Origin: Stutzerimonas stutzeri
GTDB lineage: Bacteria > Pseudomonadota > Gammaproteobacteria > Pseudomonadales > Pseudomonadaceae
Direction of reading: 5' to 3'
Assembly: GCF_000219605.1 (NCBI RefSeq)
Contig: NC_015740.1
Location: 2,914,001 to 2,978,000, forward strand
DNA length: 64,000 nucleotides
Positions 28,642 through 37,525 of the stretch are shown here, in pieces. Both the position numbers and the translations under genes were made by a program. Position 1 is the stretch's first letter. Each line of letters opens with the position of its first letter. The notes beneath the pieces were generated by a model, which saw only the letters and a list, made by a program, of their open reading frames with translations, was not told the origin of the DNA and made no database searches.

Positions 28642-29391
28642 GTGAGTCGTCTGTTACTCAATTGCGACATAGGGGAAAGCTTCGGCGCCTGGACTATGGG
28701 CCTGGACGCCGAGGTGATGCCGTTTATCGACTGCGCCAATATCGCCTGTGGCTTCCATGCCTCCGATCCGCAGATCATGCGGCGCACCGTCGCGCTGGCG
28801 CGCCAGCACGACGTGCGCATCGGCGCGCACCCGGCCTATCCGGACCTGGTCGGCTTCGGTCGGCGCTCCATGGCCTGCAGCCCGGCCGAAGTGGAGAACA
28901 TGCTGCTCTATCAGATCGGTGCGCTCGACGGCATCTGCCGCGCCGAAGGCACGCAGGTCCGCTACGTCAAACCCCACGGCGCGCTCTACAACGACATGAT
29001 GCGCCAGCCACAGCTGCTGCGCGCGGTCATGACCGCCGTAAAGGCCTACAGTGCCAGCCTGCCGCTGATGCTCATGTCTACCCGCGACAACAGCGAAAGC
29101 CAGGCGATGGCGGCGGAAATCGGCATCACCCTGTGGTTCGAGGTGTTCGCCGACCGCGCCTACGACGCCGCCGGCATGCTGGTCTCGCGCAACCTGCCGG
29201 GTGCCGTGCACCACGATGCCGAAACGGTGGCCGACCAGGCCCTGCGCCTGGCCAAGGGGGAAGCATTGACCGCCAGCGATGGCAGCGCGCTGATCCTGCA
29301 GGCCGATACGCTCTGCGTGCATGGCGACAACGCCGGCTCCATCGCCGCTGTGCAGCGCATTCGTCACGCACTGCAGGCACTCCCCGCATGA
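28642..29391 (+). CDS. pxpA: 5-oxoprolinase subunit PxpA (LamB/YcsF family)
   Basis: A 249-residue subunit of the ATP-dependent 5-oxoprolinase PxpABC, which opens 5-oxo-L-proline (pyroglutamate) to glutamate. Motifs: [43 protein letters not shown] and VKPHGALYN. The start is a GTG at 28642 with AAAGGAG 9 nt upstream; the ATG at 28591 lies inside the operator region. Stop overlaps the pxpB start (ATGA), so the subunits are translated together. Confidence 0.94.
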   Translation: MSRLLLNCDIGESFGAWTMGLDAEVMPFIDCANIACGFHASDPQIMRRTVALARQHDVRIGAHPAYPDLVGFGRRSMACSPAEVENMLLYQIGALDGICRAEGTQVRYVKPHGALYNDMMRQPQLLRAVMTAVKAYSASLPLMLMSTRDNSESQAMAAEIGITLWFEVFADRAYDAAGMLVSRNLPGAVHHDAETVADQALRLAKGEALTASDGSALILQADTLCVHGDNAGSIAAVQRIRHALQALPA

Positions 29392-30095
29392 CGCCGCGGA
29401 TCGAGGTGGTCGGCATCGATAGCCTGGTGCTGCGCCTGTTCGATCAGATCGACGAGGACAATATGCCGTGGATGCTGGCCGCCACTCAGCGTGTGCGGGA
29501 TGCGTTCGGTGCTGCACTCATCGATCTGGTGCCCTCCTACACGACCCTGCTGGTGCAGTACGACCTGGCGCAACTGGACGATCACCAGGCCCGCCAGTAT
29601 GTACGGCAGGCTCTCGATGGGCTGGAACCGGCAGGGGCCACGAGTGCCCGTCAGCACGACATACCGGTGTGGTACGACCCGAGCGTCGGCCCGGAACTGC
29701 AAGCGCTGGGCGAGCGCAGCGGCCTCGGTGTCGCGGGGGTCATCGAGCGACACAGCACGCACATCTATCAAGTCTTCGCCCTCGGCTTCGCGCCCGGCTT
29801 CGCCTTTCTCGGGCTGGTCGACGAGCGCCTCGCCAGCCCACGCCTGGCGACGCCGCGCAAGCAGGTGCCGGCCGGCAGTCTGGGCATCGCCGACCGCCAG
29901 ACCGCCATCTATCCGCTGGTGTCACCGGGCGGCTGGAACCTGATCGGCCGCAGCCCGGTTCGCCTGTTCGACCGCGAACTGGACGGCTTCAGCCTCTGGC
30001 AACCCGGCGACCGCGTGCGCTTTGTGCCCATCGAGCGGGCCGAGTTCATCCGTCTCGGCGGCGACGACACGCCCTTCCAGGAGGCCTCCGCATGA
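29388..30095 (+). CDS. pxpB: 5-oxoprolinase subunit PxpB (KipI family)
   Basis: A 235-residue cyclophilin-like KipI/AHS1 protein, the second subunit of PxpABC. Signature residues: [53 protein letters not shown] and [19 protein letters not shown] at 29388 overlaps the pxpA stop, and its own stop overlaps the pxpC start. In Bacillus the homologue KipI also inhibits the kinase KinA, but here the partner genes point to pyroglutamate use. Confidence 0.94.
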   Translation: MTPRIEVVGIDSLVLRLFDQIDEDNMPWMLAATQRVRDAFGAALIDLVPSYTTLLVQYDLAQLDDHQARQYVRQALDGLEPAGATSARQHDIPVWYDPSVGPELQALGERSGLGVAGVIERHSTHIYQVFALGFAPGFAFLGLVDERLASPRLATPRKQVPAGSLGIADRQTAIYPLVSPGGWNLIGRSPVRLFDRELDGFSLWQPGDRVRFVPIERAEFIRLGGDDTPFQEASA

Positions 30096-31018
30096 GCCTG
30101 CTGATCGAACAGGCCGGGGCCCTGGCCACTCTGCAGGACGCCGGCCGCAGCGGCGTTCGCCACCTCGGCGTGACCCTGGGCGGTGCCGTTGACTGGCTGT
30201 CCCACGGCTGGGCCAACTGGCTGCTGGGCAACCCGCTGCAGGCCCCCACGGTGGAGATCACTCTCGGCAATTTCAGCCTGCGCGCTCAGACCGATGCCTG
30301 CCTCGCACTCTGCGGCGCCGATCTCGGCGCGACGCTCGATGGCGAGCCTCTCATGCCCGGGCGCGCCTTTCGCATCCGGGAAGGTCAGACACTGATCTTC
30401 AGTCAACCGCGCCAGGGTGTTCGTGCCTATCTCGCCGCACCCGGCGGTTTCAGCGCACCGGCCGTGCTGGGCAGCTGTGCCACGGTACGCCGTGAGCAGC
30501 TCGGTGGGCTGAACGGCGACGGCCAGCCCCTGGCCAAGGGCGACCTACTGCACTGGCGCGGCCACGCCACGACGATGCGCAACCTGCCCGAGCAGGCGCT
30601 GGTGCCGCTGCCCGGCGCCGGGCTATCGGTGGTACTGGGGGCGCAGATCGGCGATTTCACCGGGCAGAGCCTGTTCGATGCGTTCAACAGCGACTGGACC
30701 GTCGACCAGCGCGCCGACCGCATGGGTGTTCGCCTGCAGGGACCGACCCTGCGCTGCGCGCGCTCGGCCATGATCTCCGAAGGCGTTCCGCTGGGTGCTA
30801 TTCAGGTTCCGGCGGACGGTCAGCCGATCATCCTGCTCAATGACCGCCAGACCATCGGCGGTTACCCGCGCCTTGGCGCACTCACGCCATTGGCAGTCGC
30901 GCAGCTGGCCCAATGCATGCCCGGCACCGTGTTGCGCCTGAAGCCGGTGGCGTTGGAACGCGCACAACGCGAGCAGCGGCGGCTGCTCGCCAGCTGGCAA
31001 CGGACCACCACGGAGTGA
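30092..31018 (+). CDS. pxpC: 5-oxoprolinase subunit PxpC (KipA/AHS2 family)
   Basis: A 308-residue biotin-dependent-carboxyltransferase-like AHS2 protein, the third PxpABC subunit. It contains [22 protein letters not shown] at the N terminus, [19 protein letters not shown], the [10 protein letters not shown] block and [20 protein letters not shown] at 30092 overlaps the pxpB stop. The longer frame from 29468 is out-of-frame with pxpB and is not real. Followed directly by the DUF1445 gene. Confidence 0.94.
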   Translation: MSLLIEQAGALATLQDAGRSGVRHLGVTLGGAVDWLSHGWANWLLGNPLQAPTVEITLGNFSLRAQTDACLALCGADLGATLDGEPLMPGRAFRIREGQTLIFSQPRQGVRAYLAAPGGFSAPAVLGSCATVRREQLGGLNGDGQPLAKGDLLHWRGHATTMRNLPEQALVPLPGAGLSVVLGAQIGDFTGQSLFDAFNSDWTVDQRADRMGVRLQGPTLRCARSAMISEGVPLGAIQVPADGQPIILLNDRQTIGGYPRLGALTPLAVAQLAQCMPGTVLRLKPVALERAQREQRRLLASWQRTTTE

Positions 31019-31023
31019 TGGAT

Positions 31024-31821
31024 ATGAACCTGACCGCCTACCGAGACCTGTCACCCGCCGCACTGCGCGAGCGGATTCGCCAGGGCGAATTCGACGGCCC
31101 GACCGCCGGACTGGCCAATGGCTATGCCCAGGCCAATCTCATGATCGTGCGGCGTGAGCTGGCCTACGACTTCCTGCTGTTCTGCCAGCGCAACCCCAAA
31201 CCCTGCCCGCTGCTGGACGTCACCGACCCGGGGAGCTTCGAGCCACGGCACGCGGCGCCAGGCGCCGATATCCGCACGGACTTCCCGCGCTACCGCATCT
31301 ACCGCAATGGCGAGCTCGATCAGGAGGTGCAGGACATCACGCCCTTCTGGGAGGACGACATGGTGGCCTTCCTCATCGGCTGCAGCTTCAGTTTCGAGGC
31401 TGCGCTGCTGGCCAACGGCGTGCCAGTCAGGCACATCGAGGACGGCCACAACGTCCCGATGTACCGCACCACCATCGCCTGCCAGCCCGCCGGCCGCCTG
31501 AGCGGGCCGATGGTGGTGAGCATGCGGCCGATGCCTGCGAACAAGGTGGTGCGCGCCGTGCAGGTCACATCGCGATTTCCCTCCGTGCATGGCGCCCCCG
31601 TGCATGTCGGCGACCCGCGACTGCTGGGCATCGCAGACCTGGCCAAACCGGATTTCGGTGAGCCATCCGAGCTACGCGAAGGTGAGGTCCCGGTGTTCTG
31701 GGCCTGTGGCGTGACGCCCCAGGCGGTGGCGATGCAGGCCCGGCCGGAGCTGGTCATCACCCACGCGCCAGGGCACATGTTCATCACCGACCTGCGCGAC
31801 GAACAGCTGGGGGTGATCTGA
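31024..31821 (+). CDS. DUF1445 putative hydro-lyase (YcsI family; D-glutamate-cyclase-like)
   Basis: A 265-residue member of DUF1445. Conserved blocks: [62 protein letters not shown] and FWACGVTPQ, with [11 protein letters not shown] at the end. GGAG at 31012-31015 lies 8 nt before ATG 31024; ATG 31018, which overlaps the pxpC stop, is the alternative. The family includes the mitochondrial D-glutamate cyclase DGLUCY, which makes 5-oxo-D-proline. Placement in the pxp operon supports a role in glutamate/5-oxoproline chemistry. Reaction inferred. Confidence 0.85.
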   Translation: MNLTAYRDLSPAALRERIRQGEFDGPTAGLANGYAQANLMIVRRELAYDFLLFCQRNPKPCPLLDVTDPGSFEPRHAAPGADIRTDFPRYRIYRNGELDQEVQDITPFWEDDMVAFLIGCSFSFEAALLANGVPVRHIEDGHNVPMYRTTIACQPAGRLSGPMVVSMRPMPANKVVRAVQVTSRFPSVHGAPVHVGDPRLLGIADLAKPDFGEPSELREGEVPVFWACGVTPQAVAMQARPELVITHAPGHMFITDLRDEQLGVI

Positions 31822-31928
31822 CCCGACACGGTTTTGCGCATCACCAAACAACAACAATCTTGCCGGGCACTCGCTGCACGGCTGCATTTCCCTACCTGCC
31901 CCAACGCCAAGAAAAAAGAAGGTATCCA

Positions 31929-33149
31929 ATGCAACCTACGCAAGCCGAAAGAGCCACACCCTCCCAGCGCAACGTGCTTCGCGGCGCCATCTTCATCATG
32001 GCGACGTCGTCCATCGGGCCGGCCTTTCTGACCCAGACCTCGCTGTTCACCGAGAAATACCTGGCGAGCTTCGCCTTCGCCATTCTGGTCTCGCTGCTGA
32101 TCGATATCGGCGCCCAGCTCAACATCTGGCGGATCATCACCGTCGCCAACCTGCGCGGCCAGGATGTCGCCAACCGGGTGATCCCCGGCGTCGGCCACCT
32201 GATCTCGGCCTTCATCGTGCTTGGCGGCATCGCCTTCAACATCGGCAACATCGGCGGTGCCGGGCTGGCCATGAACGTCATCTTCGGCATCCCGCCGGTG
32301 ATCGGCTCGCTGATCGCCGCGGTGCTGATCATCGGCATCTTCCTGCTGCGCAATGCCAAGGGCGTAATGGATTCGGTGATGCAGGTGCTGGGTCTGGTGA
32401 TGCTCTGCATGATCGGCTACGCCATGCTGCAGTCGAGCCCACCGCTGCTCGAGGCGGTCAATCGCAGCTTCAACCCGGACGATCCGCTGATCCTGTTGCT
32501 GCCAATCGTGACACTGGTGGGCGGTACCGTTGGCGGCTACATCTCGTTCTCCGGCGGGCACCGGTTGGTGGAAGCCGGCATCACTGGCGTCGAGAACGTC
32601 AGGCTGGTCACCCGAGCGGCGGTCACCGGCATCGCCACTACCGGCGTTGTGCGCATCTGCCTGTTCCTGGCCGCGCTCGGAGTCGTCAGCCAGGGGCTCA
32701 GCCTCGACCCGAGCAACCCTGCCGCTTCGGTGTTCTCCCACTCGATGGGCACGGTCGGCTACAAGATCTTCGGCGTGGTACTGCTGGCCGCCTCGGTGTC
32801 ATCGGTGATCGGCGCCGCCTACACCAGCGTCACCTTCATGTACTCGTTGCACGACAGCATCCGCCGCCACAACCAGCGTATGGTGATCGGCTTCATCGCC
32901 TGCTCGACGCTCATCTACAGCCTGGTCGGACAGCCGGTGAAGGTGCTGGTGGTGGCGGGCACGCTGAATGCCCTGGTGCTGCCGCTGGCGCTGGGCTGCG
33001 TGCTGCTGGCGTCGCGCAAGCCGGCAATCGTCGGCGACCGCTATCGCCACCCGACCTGGATGCTGGTGTTCGGCCTGCTGGCGATGGTGGCCACGGCGGT
33101 CGGGGTGGTGATGTCGTTCAACGCCCTGCTGGAATTCTGGCAGTCCTGA
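31929..33149 (+). CDS. NRAMP-related membrane transporter (YcsG type), putative 5-oxoproline carrier
   Basis: A 406-residue inner-membrane protein with about 11 helices and the NRAMP/APC fold. Metal-NRAMP motifs are missing: the TM1 DPGN position reads GPAFLTQTS, and TM6 carries SGGHR rather than the MPH of metal carriers. With loss of metal ligands and its place at the end of the pxp operon, an organic acid such as 5-oxoproline is the likelier substrate. Bacillus ycsG is the matching gene in the ycsF-ycsG-ycsI cluster. Start at 31929 chosen by homology; the upstream ATG at 31860 lacks hydrophobic homology. Confidence 0.82.
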   Translation: MQPTQAERATPSQRNVLRGAIFIMATSSIGPAFLTQTSLFTEKYLASFAFAILVSLLIDIGAQLNIWRIITVANLRGQDVANRVIPGVGHLISAFIVLGGIAFNIGNIGGAGLAMNVIFGIPPVIGSLIAAVLIIGIFLLRNAKGVMDSVMQVLGLVMLCMIGYAMLQSSPPLLEAVNRSFNPDDPLILLLPIVTLVGGTVGGYISFSGGHRLVEAGITGVENVRLVTRAAVTGIATTGVVRICLFLAALGVVSQGLSLDPSNPAASVFSHSMGTVGYKIFGVVLLAASVSSVIGAAYTSVTFMYSLHDSIRRHNQRMVIGFIACSTLIYSLVGQPVKVLVVAGTLNALVLPLALGCVLLASRKPAIVGDRYRHPTWMLVFGLLAMVATAVGVVMSFNALLEFWQS

Positions 33150-33170
33150 CCGCCACGTACGCGAGCGCGA

Positions 33171-33710
33171 TCAGCGCTCGCCGAGCAGCCAGCCGAGCGA
33201 TACCTCGAACTGGCCGCGTTCGTCGGTGATGAACAAGGTGCCGTCGCTGATCATCACGCCCCACTGCAGGCTACGCGGCAGGTCCTTGACCAGCGCGGCC
33301 AGCGCCTCGGAGTCGATGCTGGCGATGGACAGGTTCTTCAGCCCCTTCACCGCATCGATCACCTTGCTCTGCCAGACCCGCAGGTTGCCGTACGCCAGCA
33401 GGCTGACGCGCTCGGCACGTCGCGAACACCAGGTCAGACGCTCGGCATCCGGCTGGCCGACCTCGATCCAGTGGAGGATGCGGCCATCCAGGCTCTTCTC
33501 CCACAGTGCCGGCTCGTCCACATCGGACAACCCGCGGCCGAACGCCAACTGTTCGCTGTACCACAATGCATAGGAGATCAGACGCACACCCAGACGCTCC
33601 TCGGTTTCCGAGGGGTGCCTGGCTACCGTGAAGCGCAGGTTTTCATAGACGCCACGGTCCAGGTCCGTGAGATTCAACTCGACTTTGTAGGGTGTCGCTT
33701 GCAGGGCCAT
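33171..33710 (-). CDS. YaeQ family protein
   Basis: A 179-residue YaeQ protein, a PD-(D/E)XK-nuclease-like fold. Family blocks: YKVELNLTDLDRGVYENLRFTVARHPSETEERLGVRLISYALWY at the N terminus, LDGRILHWIEVGQPDAERLTW, and AYGNLRVWQSKV. The D/E-x-K positions (WIEVGQP) are in place. E. coli YaeQ was first reported as an RfaH-like suppressor, later disputed. Convergent with the NRAMP gene. Confidence 0.93.
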   Translation of the reverse strand: MALQATPYKVELNLTDLDRGVYENLRFTVARHPSETEERLGVRLISYALWYSEQLAFGRGLSDVDEPALWEKSLDGRILHWIEVGQPDAERLTWCSRRAERVSLLAYGNLRVWQSKVIDAVKGLKNLSIASIDSEALAALVKDLPRSLQWGVMISDGTLFITDERGQFEVSLGWLLGER

Positions 33711-33751
33711 GAGGCGGGCTTCTTGGTCGGAAAAAAGGCAGGCAGTCTAAC

Positions 33752-34942
33752 TCAAAGCCCGAACCCGGGCGCACCGCGGGTAAGCGCTGCGCCGTCCTGG
33801 GCCTCGGCGTCACCATTCGCCAGGCGAGTGCAGTTGCGCCCGGCCGCCTTGGCGGCATAGAGCGCCCGGTCCGCCTGCGACATCAGCTCGTCGAGTTCGT
33901 AGCGGGAGGTGGTGGTCGCCACGCCGATGCTGACACTCAGCTGCCCCTGCTCGGCGAAGGGCATGGCGGCGAACTCGCCGCGAATACGCTCGGCTACCTC
34001 GCGGCCGACAAGCGCATCGGCATCGGCCAGCAGACAGGCGAATTCCTCTCCGCCGATCCGCCCGAACACGTCCTGACGTCGCATTCGCCGGGCAATCACC
34101 TGGCCGAAGTCGATCAGCGCACGATCGCCGGCCTGATGACCGAAGGTGTCGTTGAGCCGCTTGAAGAAGTCCAGATCGCAGAGCAGCAGCGTCACCGGCT
34201 CGCCGCGCGCACGACAGCGCTGCAGCAGGGCCTGCCCGGCATCGATGAAAGAGCGTCGGTTGCCGATGCCGGTGAGCGGATCACTGAGCGAGGCGTGCCG
34301 ATACTGCTGCTCGGCACGCTCGCGAACCATCGCCAGGGTGACGAAGGAAATGCCGATGGCATAGAGCAACGTCTCGAAGATCACGAAGGCAGAGAAGCTC
34401 ACCTGATCGGCGTCACCGAACGGCTGACCGCGGTCGACCACCATGCGCAGCAGATAGAACGATACGTGAAGCAGCATCAGGCCCATGGCCGGCCGCAGCG
34501 AAACCGATAGGCGCTGCCGGCTGCGCCAGAGCTCGGACATCGCAAGCAGGGTGTAGACGACCGTCAGCGCCGAAGCCAGCAATAGCCGCGCGGTCAGGGA
34601 TGAATAAAACGCAGGCACCAGGCACAGCCCGCCCCATAGCAGCGCCCCGGCCAATATTCCGGGCAGGTGCGGCGGTCGACCGACGAACGTGCGCATCGCC
34701 GTCCAGTTCATGGCCAGCGCGAGCTGGAGGGCGATGTTGCCGAGCACGATCGGCACCACGTCGATCCCCATTCCGCGCAGACAGCCGAGCACGGTCGAAA
34801 CCGTCCCGAACAGCAGCATCAGGCAGGTGAAGCCCAGCGTCGCATCACGCTGCCCGCTGCGCCAGGCGAAGAACATCAGCACGCCAAGCAGGAGCAGCAC
34901 ATATATATCCACCAGCGTCAGGGTGGGAACGCTCAGATGCAC
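33752..34942 (-). CDS. Membrane-bound diguanylate cyclase (GGDEF)
   Basis: A 396-residue protein that makes cyclic di-GMP from 2 GTP. Six to seven membrane helices fill residues about 8-205 (7TM-like sensor). The GGDEF domain (about 215-380) starts at SLSDPLTGIGNRRSF. The active-site loop is GGEEF at 297-301, so catalysis is expected. The product-inhibition I-site RxxD is at 288-291 (RRQD), so feedback inhibition is likely. The stimulus is unknown. Standalone, divergent from bfd. Confidence 0.93.
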   Translation of the reverse strand: MHLSVPTLTLVDIYVLLLLGVLMFFAWRSGQRDATLGFTCLMLLFGTVSTVLGCLRGMGIDVVPIVLGNIALQLALAMNWTAMRTFVGRPPHLPGILAGALLWGGLCLVPAFYSSLTARLLLASALTVVYTLLAMSELWRSRQRLSVSLRPAMGLMLLHVSFYLLRMVVDRGQPFGDADQVSFSAFVIFETLLYAIGISFVTLAMVRERAEQQYRHASLSDPLTGIGNRRSFIDAGQALLQRCRARGEPVTLLLCDLDFFKRLNDTFGHQAGDRALIDFGQVIARRMRRQDVFGRIGGEEFACLLADADALVGREVAERIRGEFAAMPFAEQGQLSVSIGVATTTSRYELDELMSQADRALYAAKAAGRNCTRLANGDAEAQDGAALTRGAPGFGL

Positions 34943-35138
34943 AGCGCGGCTCCGTAGGGACGGCCTTGTCCCGCGTCAGGCGCGGGCAACAGGCAGGTTC
35001 AGAAAGGCAGGCAGTTTACGCCCCCGCCCTACGCGGAGCCAGCTGACGCCGACGGACGCCGGCCCTGGCAGGGCATGGCAATCGCGGCGGCGGCACATTG
35101 TTCGAGTGCCTGTCATCGGCCAGCCGACGAACGATCTT

Positions 35139-35158
35139 TGACAATTATTCTCATTCTG
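35139..35158 (+). promoter_or_regulatory. Probable Fur box upstream of bfd
   Basis: The AT-rich stretch TGACAATTATTCTCATTCTG resembles the Fur consensus (GATAAT units in inverted/tandem arrangement) and is followed by ATTAGCATC. It ends 42 nt before the bfd ATG. Bfd is iron-starvation induced under Fur in pseudomonads, so function fits position. Confidence 0.7.
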
Positions 35159-35200
35159 ATTAGCATCACTCCCGTCAACGAATTCAACGGGTAGTGCTCT

Positions 35201-35419
35201 ATGTACGTCTGTCTTTGCCAGGGTGTCACCGACGGCCAGATTCGCGATGCCATCTACGAGGGCTGCTGCAGCTATCGTGAGGTTCGCGAAGCGACCGGCG
35301 TCGCCACCCGGTGCGGCAAATGCGCATGCGTCGCCAAGCAGGTCGTTCGCGAAACGCTCAGCGACGTGCAGAACGCCCAGGCGGCCCTGGCCTACCCCGC
35401 GAGCTTTGTTCAGGCTTGA
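35201..35419 (+). CDS. bfd: Bacterioferritin-associated ferredoxin
   Basis: A 72-residue [2Fe-2S] protein that docks on bacterioferritin and passes electrons to the heme, so ferric iron is reduced and released. The four ligands are C4, C6, C38 and C41 (VCLCQG, RCGKC). A Fur box lies upstream and a terminator downstream. bfr is the next gene, same strand, with its own promoter space. Length is normal. Confidence 0.95.
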   Translation: MYVCLCQGVTDGQIRDAIYEGCCSYREVREATGVATRCGKCACVAKQVVRETLSDVQNAQAALAYPASFVQA

Positions 35420-35436
35420 CAGACTGAAGCCTTGAA

Positions 35437-35462
35437 GGCCGGGCCCTGCCCGGCTTTTTTTT
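35437..35462 (+). terminator. Rho-independent terminator after bfd
   Basis: A 7-bp GC stem (GCCGGGC and GCCCGGC, 35438-35444 and 35448-35454) with a CCT loop and an eight-T run. It separates bfd from bfr. Confidence 0.9.
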
Positions 35463-35612
35463 GCCTGCAAATCAGCCAGTTGCCACACCAGGATGCAGAA
35501 CGCAACCATTCTCACTAGATTTAGGCTTTTGCATTCAAGGACTTAGGTTTGACAGCTCGCCCGACGCTGGCCAGACTGCATCAATCACCACCGTTCCAGG
35601 CAGGCTAACTTC

Positions 35613-36083
35613 ATGAAAGGCGACAAGCTGGTCATTCAGCATCTCAACAAGATCCTCGGCAACGAGCTGGTAGCCATCAACCAGTATTTCCTCCATGCGC
35701 GCATGTATGAAGACTGGGGTCTCGGCAAGCTCGGCAAGCACGAGTACGACGAATCCATCGACGAGATGAAGCATGCCGACAAGCTGATCAAGCGCATCCT
35801 CTTCCTGGAAGGCCTGCCGAACCTGCAGGATCTCGGCAAGCTGCTGATCGGCGAGAATACCCGCGAAATGCTTGAGTGCGACCTCAAGCTGGAACAGGGT
35901 GGCGTACAGGACCTGAAGGTGGCCATTGCCTACTGCGAGAGCGTCGGCGACTACGGCAGCCGCGAGCTGCTGGAAGACATCCTCGAGTCCGAGGAAGAGC
36001 ACATCGACTGGCTGGAAACGCAGCTGGGCCTGATCGACAAGGTGGGCCTGGAGAACTACCTGCAGTCGCAGATGGACGACTGA
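35613..36083 (+). CDS. bfr: Bacterioferritin
   Basis: A 156-residue heme-containing ferritin that stores iron as a 24-mer. All ferroxidase ligands are present: E18, E51, H54, E94, E127 and H130. M52 is the inter-subunit heme ligand (EMKH). Together with bfd it forms the store-and-release pair, but each has its own terminator, so expression can be opposite (bfd under iron starvation, bfr under sufficiency). Confidence 0.96.
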   Translation: MKGDKLVIQHLNKILGNELVAINQYFLHARMYEDWGLGKLGKHEYDESIDEMKHADKLIKRILFLEGLPNLQDLGKLLIGENTREMLECDLKLEQGGVQDLKVAIAYCESVGDYGSRELLEDILESEEEHIDWLETQLGLIDKVGLENYLQSQMDD

Positions 36084-36106
36084 TCCGTCGGAAACCGACG
36101 CAAAGC

Positions 36107-36135
36107 AAAACGCCCCGATCAGATCGGGGCGTTTT
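36107..36135. terminator. Bidirectional terminator between bfr and the FKBP gene
   Basis: A stem of AAAACGCCCCGAT and ATCGGGGCGTTTT about a 3-base loop, with a T run on both strands. It serves bfr on the plus strand and the convergent FKBP gene on the minus strand. Confidence 0.9.
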
Positions 36136-36153
36136 CGTTTCCAGCGGTTCCGT

Positions 36154-36888
36154 TTATTGCTGCTCGGCGGCCTCGGCAGGCTGCTCGGCTTCGTCGCCCT
36201 TGATATCCAGCAGCTCGAGATCGAACACCAGCACCGAATTCGCCGGAATCAGCGGGCTCGGGCTCTGCTCGCCGTAAGCCAGCTCGCTCGGGATGTACAG
36301 CTTGAACTTTTCACCGACGTGCATCAGCTGCAGGCCTTCGACCCAGCCAGGAATCACGCCGCCAACCGGCAGATCGATCGGACTGCCGCGCTTGATCGAA
36401 CTGTCGAAGACGGTGCCATCGGTCAGACTGCCTTCGTAGTGAACGGTCACCACGTCGTTCTCGGTCGGCTGACGACCTTCGGCCGACTTGACGACTTCGT
36501 ACTGCAGGCCGGACTCGGTGGTTTTCACGCCTTCGCGCTTGGCGTTCTCCTCGAGGAACTTCTTGCCCGCCTCGACCGCCTTGGCATTCATCTCGGCCAT
36601 GCGTTCTTCAGCGCGGGTCTGCAGGAAGGTGAAGGCCTCCATCAGCTGCTCGTCGGTCAGCTTCTGCTCCTTGTTACCGATGGCATCTTCGATGCCCTGC
36701 GCCACAGCCTTGGAATCGAGATCATCCATGCCCTCCTGCGCAAGGCTCTTGCCCATGTTCAGGCCGATGCCGTAGGACGCCTTCTGCGCCGGAGTGTCCA
36801 GTTTGACACTGGTCTGCGAGTCGCAGCCGGCCAGTACCAGGCCGACCAGGGCAATCGCAGGTGCCAAACGTTGATGTCTCAGTCTCAT
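36154..36888 (-). CDS. FKBP-type peptidyl-prolyl cis-trans isomerase, lipoprotein
   Basis: A 244-residue Mip/FkpA-like isomerase. Signal peptide ends LVLAGCDSQ (lipobox). An N-terminal dimerisation domain (residues 30-125: SYGIGLNMGKSLAQEGMDDLD, LTDEQLMEAFTFLQ) and a long helix precede the FKBP domain (130-235: VTVHYEGSLTDGTVFDSSIKRGSPIDLPVGGVIPGWVEGLQLM and YIPSELAYG). It assists folding in the envelope. An acidic Glu/Ala-rich tail is present. Confidence 0.94.
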   Translation of the reverse strand: MRLRHQRLAPAIALVGLVLAGCDSQTSVKLDTPAQKASYGIGLNMGKSLAQEGMDDLDSKAVAQGIEDAIGNKEQKLTDEQLMEAFTFLQTRAEERMAEMNAKAVEAGKKFLEENAKREGVKTTESGLQYEVVKSAEGRQPTENDVVTVHYEGSLTDGTVFDSSIKRGSPIDLPVGGVIPGWVEGLQLMHVGEKFKLYIPSELAYGEQSPSPLIPANSVLVFDLELLDIKGDEAEQPAEAAEQQ

Positions 36889-37074
36889 GCTGTTTCCTTA
36901 ATTACGCAGTTGGGACTTACCGAAAGCGGATGGCCGAGCTTAGCAGCGCATCCAGGCACTGGCTACCGCGCCTCCCGGCTAGGATCGTAAAGAGATGGCA
37001 AAGAAAGGAAGCGCGTAGCATTTTGCCGCAGGGGGGCATGAACAGGGACGGCGTGGCATCCCGGAAAAGCAGGC

Positions 37075-37103
37075 AAAAAAAAACGGCCTATAAGGCCGTT
37101 TTC
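37075..37103 (-). terminator. Rho-independent terminator after the tRNA pair
   Basis: On the minus strand AACGGCC and GGCCGTT pair about a 5-base loop, followed by a run of nine T residues. It lies just downstream of tRNA-Asp in the direction of tRNA transcription. Confidence 0.9.
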
Positions 37104-37144
37104 TTCGATGCTTCAGGGCGTTCAGTGTTCCCGTGAAGCTAATA

Positions 37145-37221
37145 TGGCGCAGCGGACGGGACTCGAACCCGCGACCCCCGGCGTGACAGGCCGGTATTCT
37201 AACCGACTGAACTACCGCTGC
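37145..37221 (-). tRNA. tRNA-Asp (GTC)
   Basis: A 77-nt tRNA with encoded CCA. The acceptor stem is GCAGCGG with CCGCTGC, the D arm AGTTCAGTCGGTTAGA, the anticodon loop CTGTCAC with GTC, and the T arm CGGGTTCGAGTCCCG. Downstream member of the tRNA-Val/tRNA-Asp transcript. Confidence 0.97.
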
Positions 37222-37234
37222 GCTAAACCTCGAG

Positions 37235-37310
37235 TGGTGGGTGATGACGGGATCGAACCGCCGACCCTCTGCTTGTAAGGCAGATGCTCTCCCAGCTGAG
37301 CTAATCACCC
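37235..37310 (-). tRNA. tRNA-Val (TAC)
   Basis: A 76-nt tRNA with encoded CCA. The acceptor stem is GGGTGAT with ATCACCC, the D arm TAGCTCAGCTGGGAGA, the anticodon loop CTTACAA with TAC, and the T arm CGGTTCGATCCCG. First in the pair, 13 nt before tRNA-Asp. Confidence 0.97.
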
Positions 37311-37332
37311 GTTTGCTCTCGAAGTGGGGCGC

Positions 37333-37361
37333 ATTCTAGAGAGGGTTCCGAACCTTGGCAA
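37333..37361 (-). promoter_or_regulatory. Sigma-70 promoter of the tRNA pair
   Basis: On the minus strand, TTGCCA (37361-37356) and TAGAAT (37338-37333) are separated by exactly 17 nt. A GC-rich discriminator follows (GCGCCCC), typical of stringently controlled stable-RNA promoters. An A/T tract upstream (about 37367-37382) could be an UP element. Confidence 0.85.
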
Positions 37362-37525
37362 CCCCCTTTTGAAAAAAAATTTGCAGAAGTTCCAAGGACT
37401 TAGGAAAACCCTGGTTTGCCAGCCATTTTATCCGGCCCGCTGCGCATTAACTTGCTTCAGGGTTGGCCTCAGCCAGCCAGGCAGGAATAATGCGCTCCTT
37501 TGTTTCCCCGGAGATCTACCCCGCC

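Noticed and set aside
28566..29387. Upstream extension of the pxpB frame
   Set aside because: It overlaps pxpA out of frame; PxpB homology starts at ATG 29388, which overlaps the pxpA stop.
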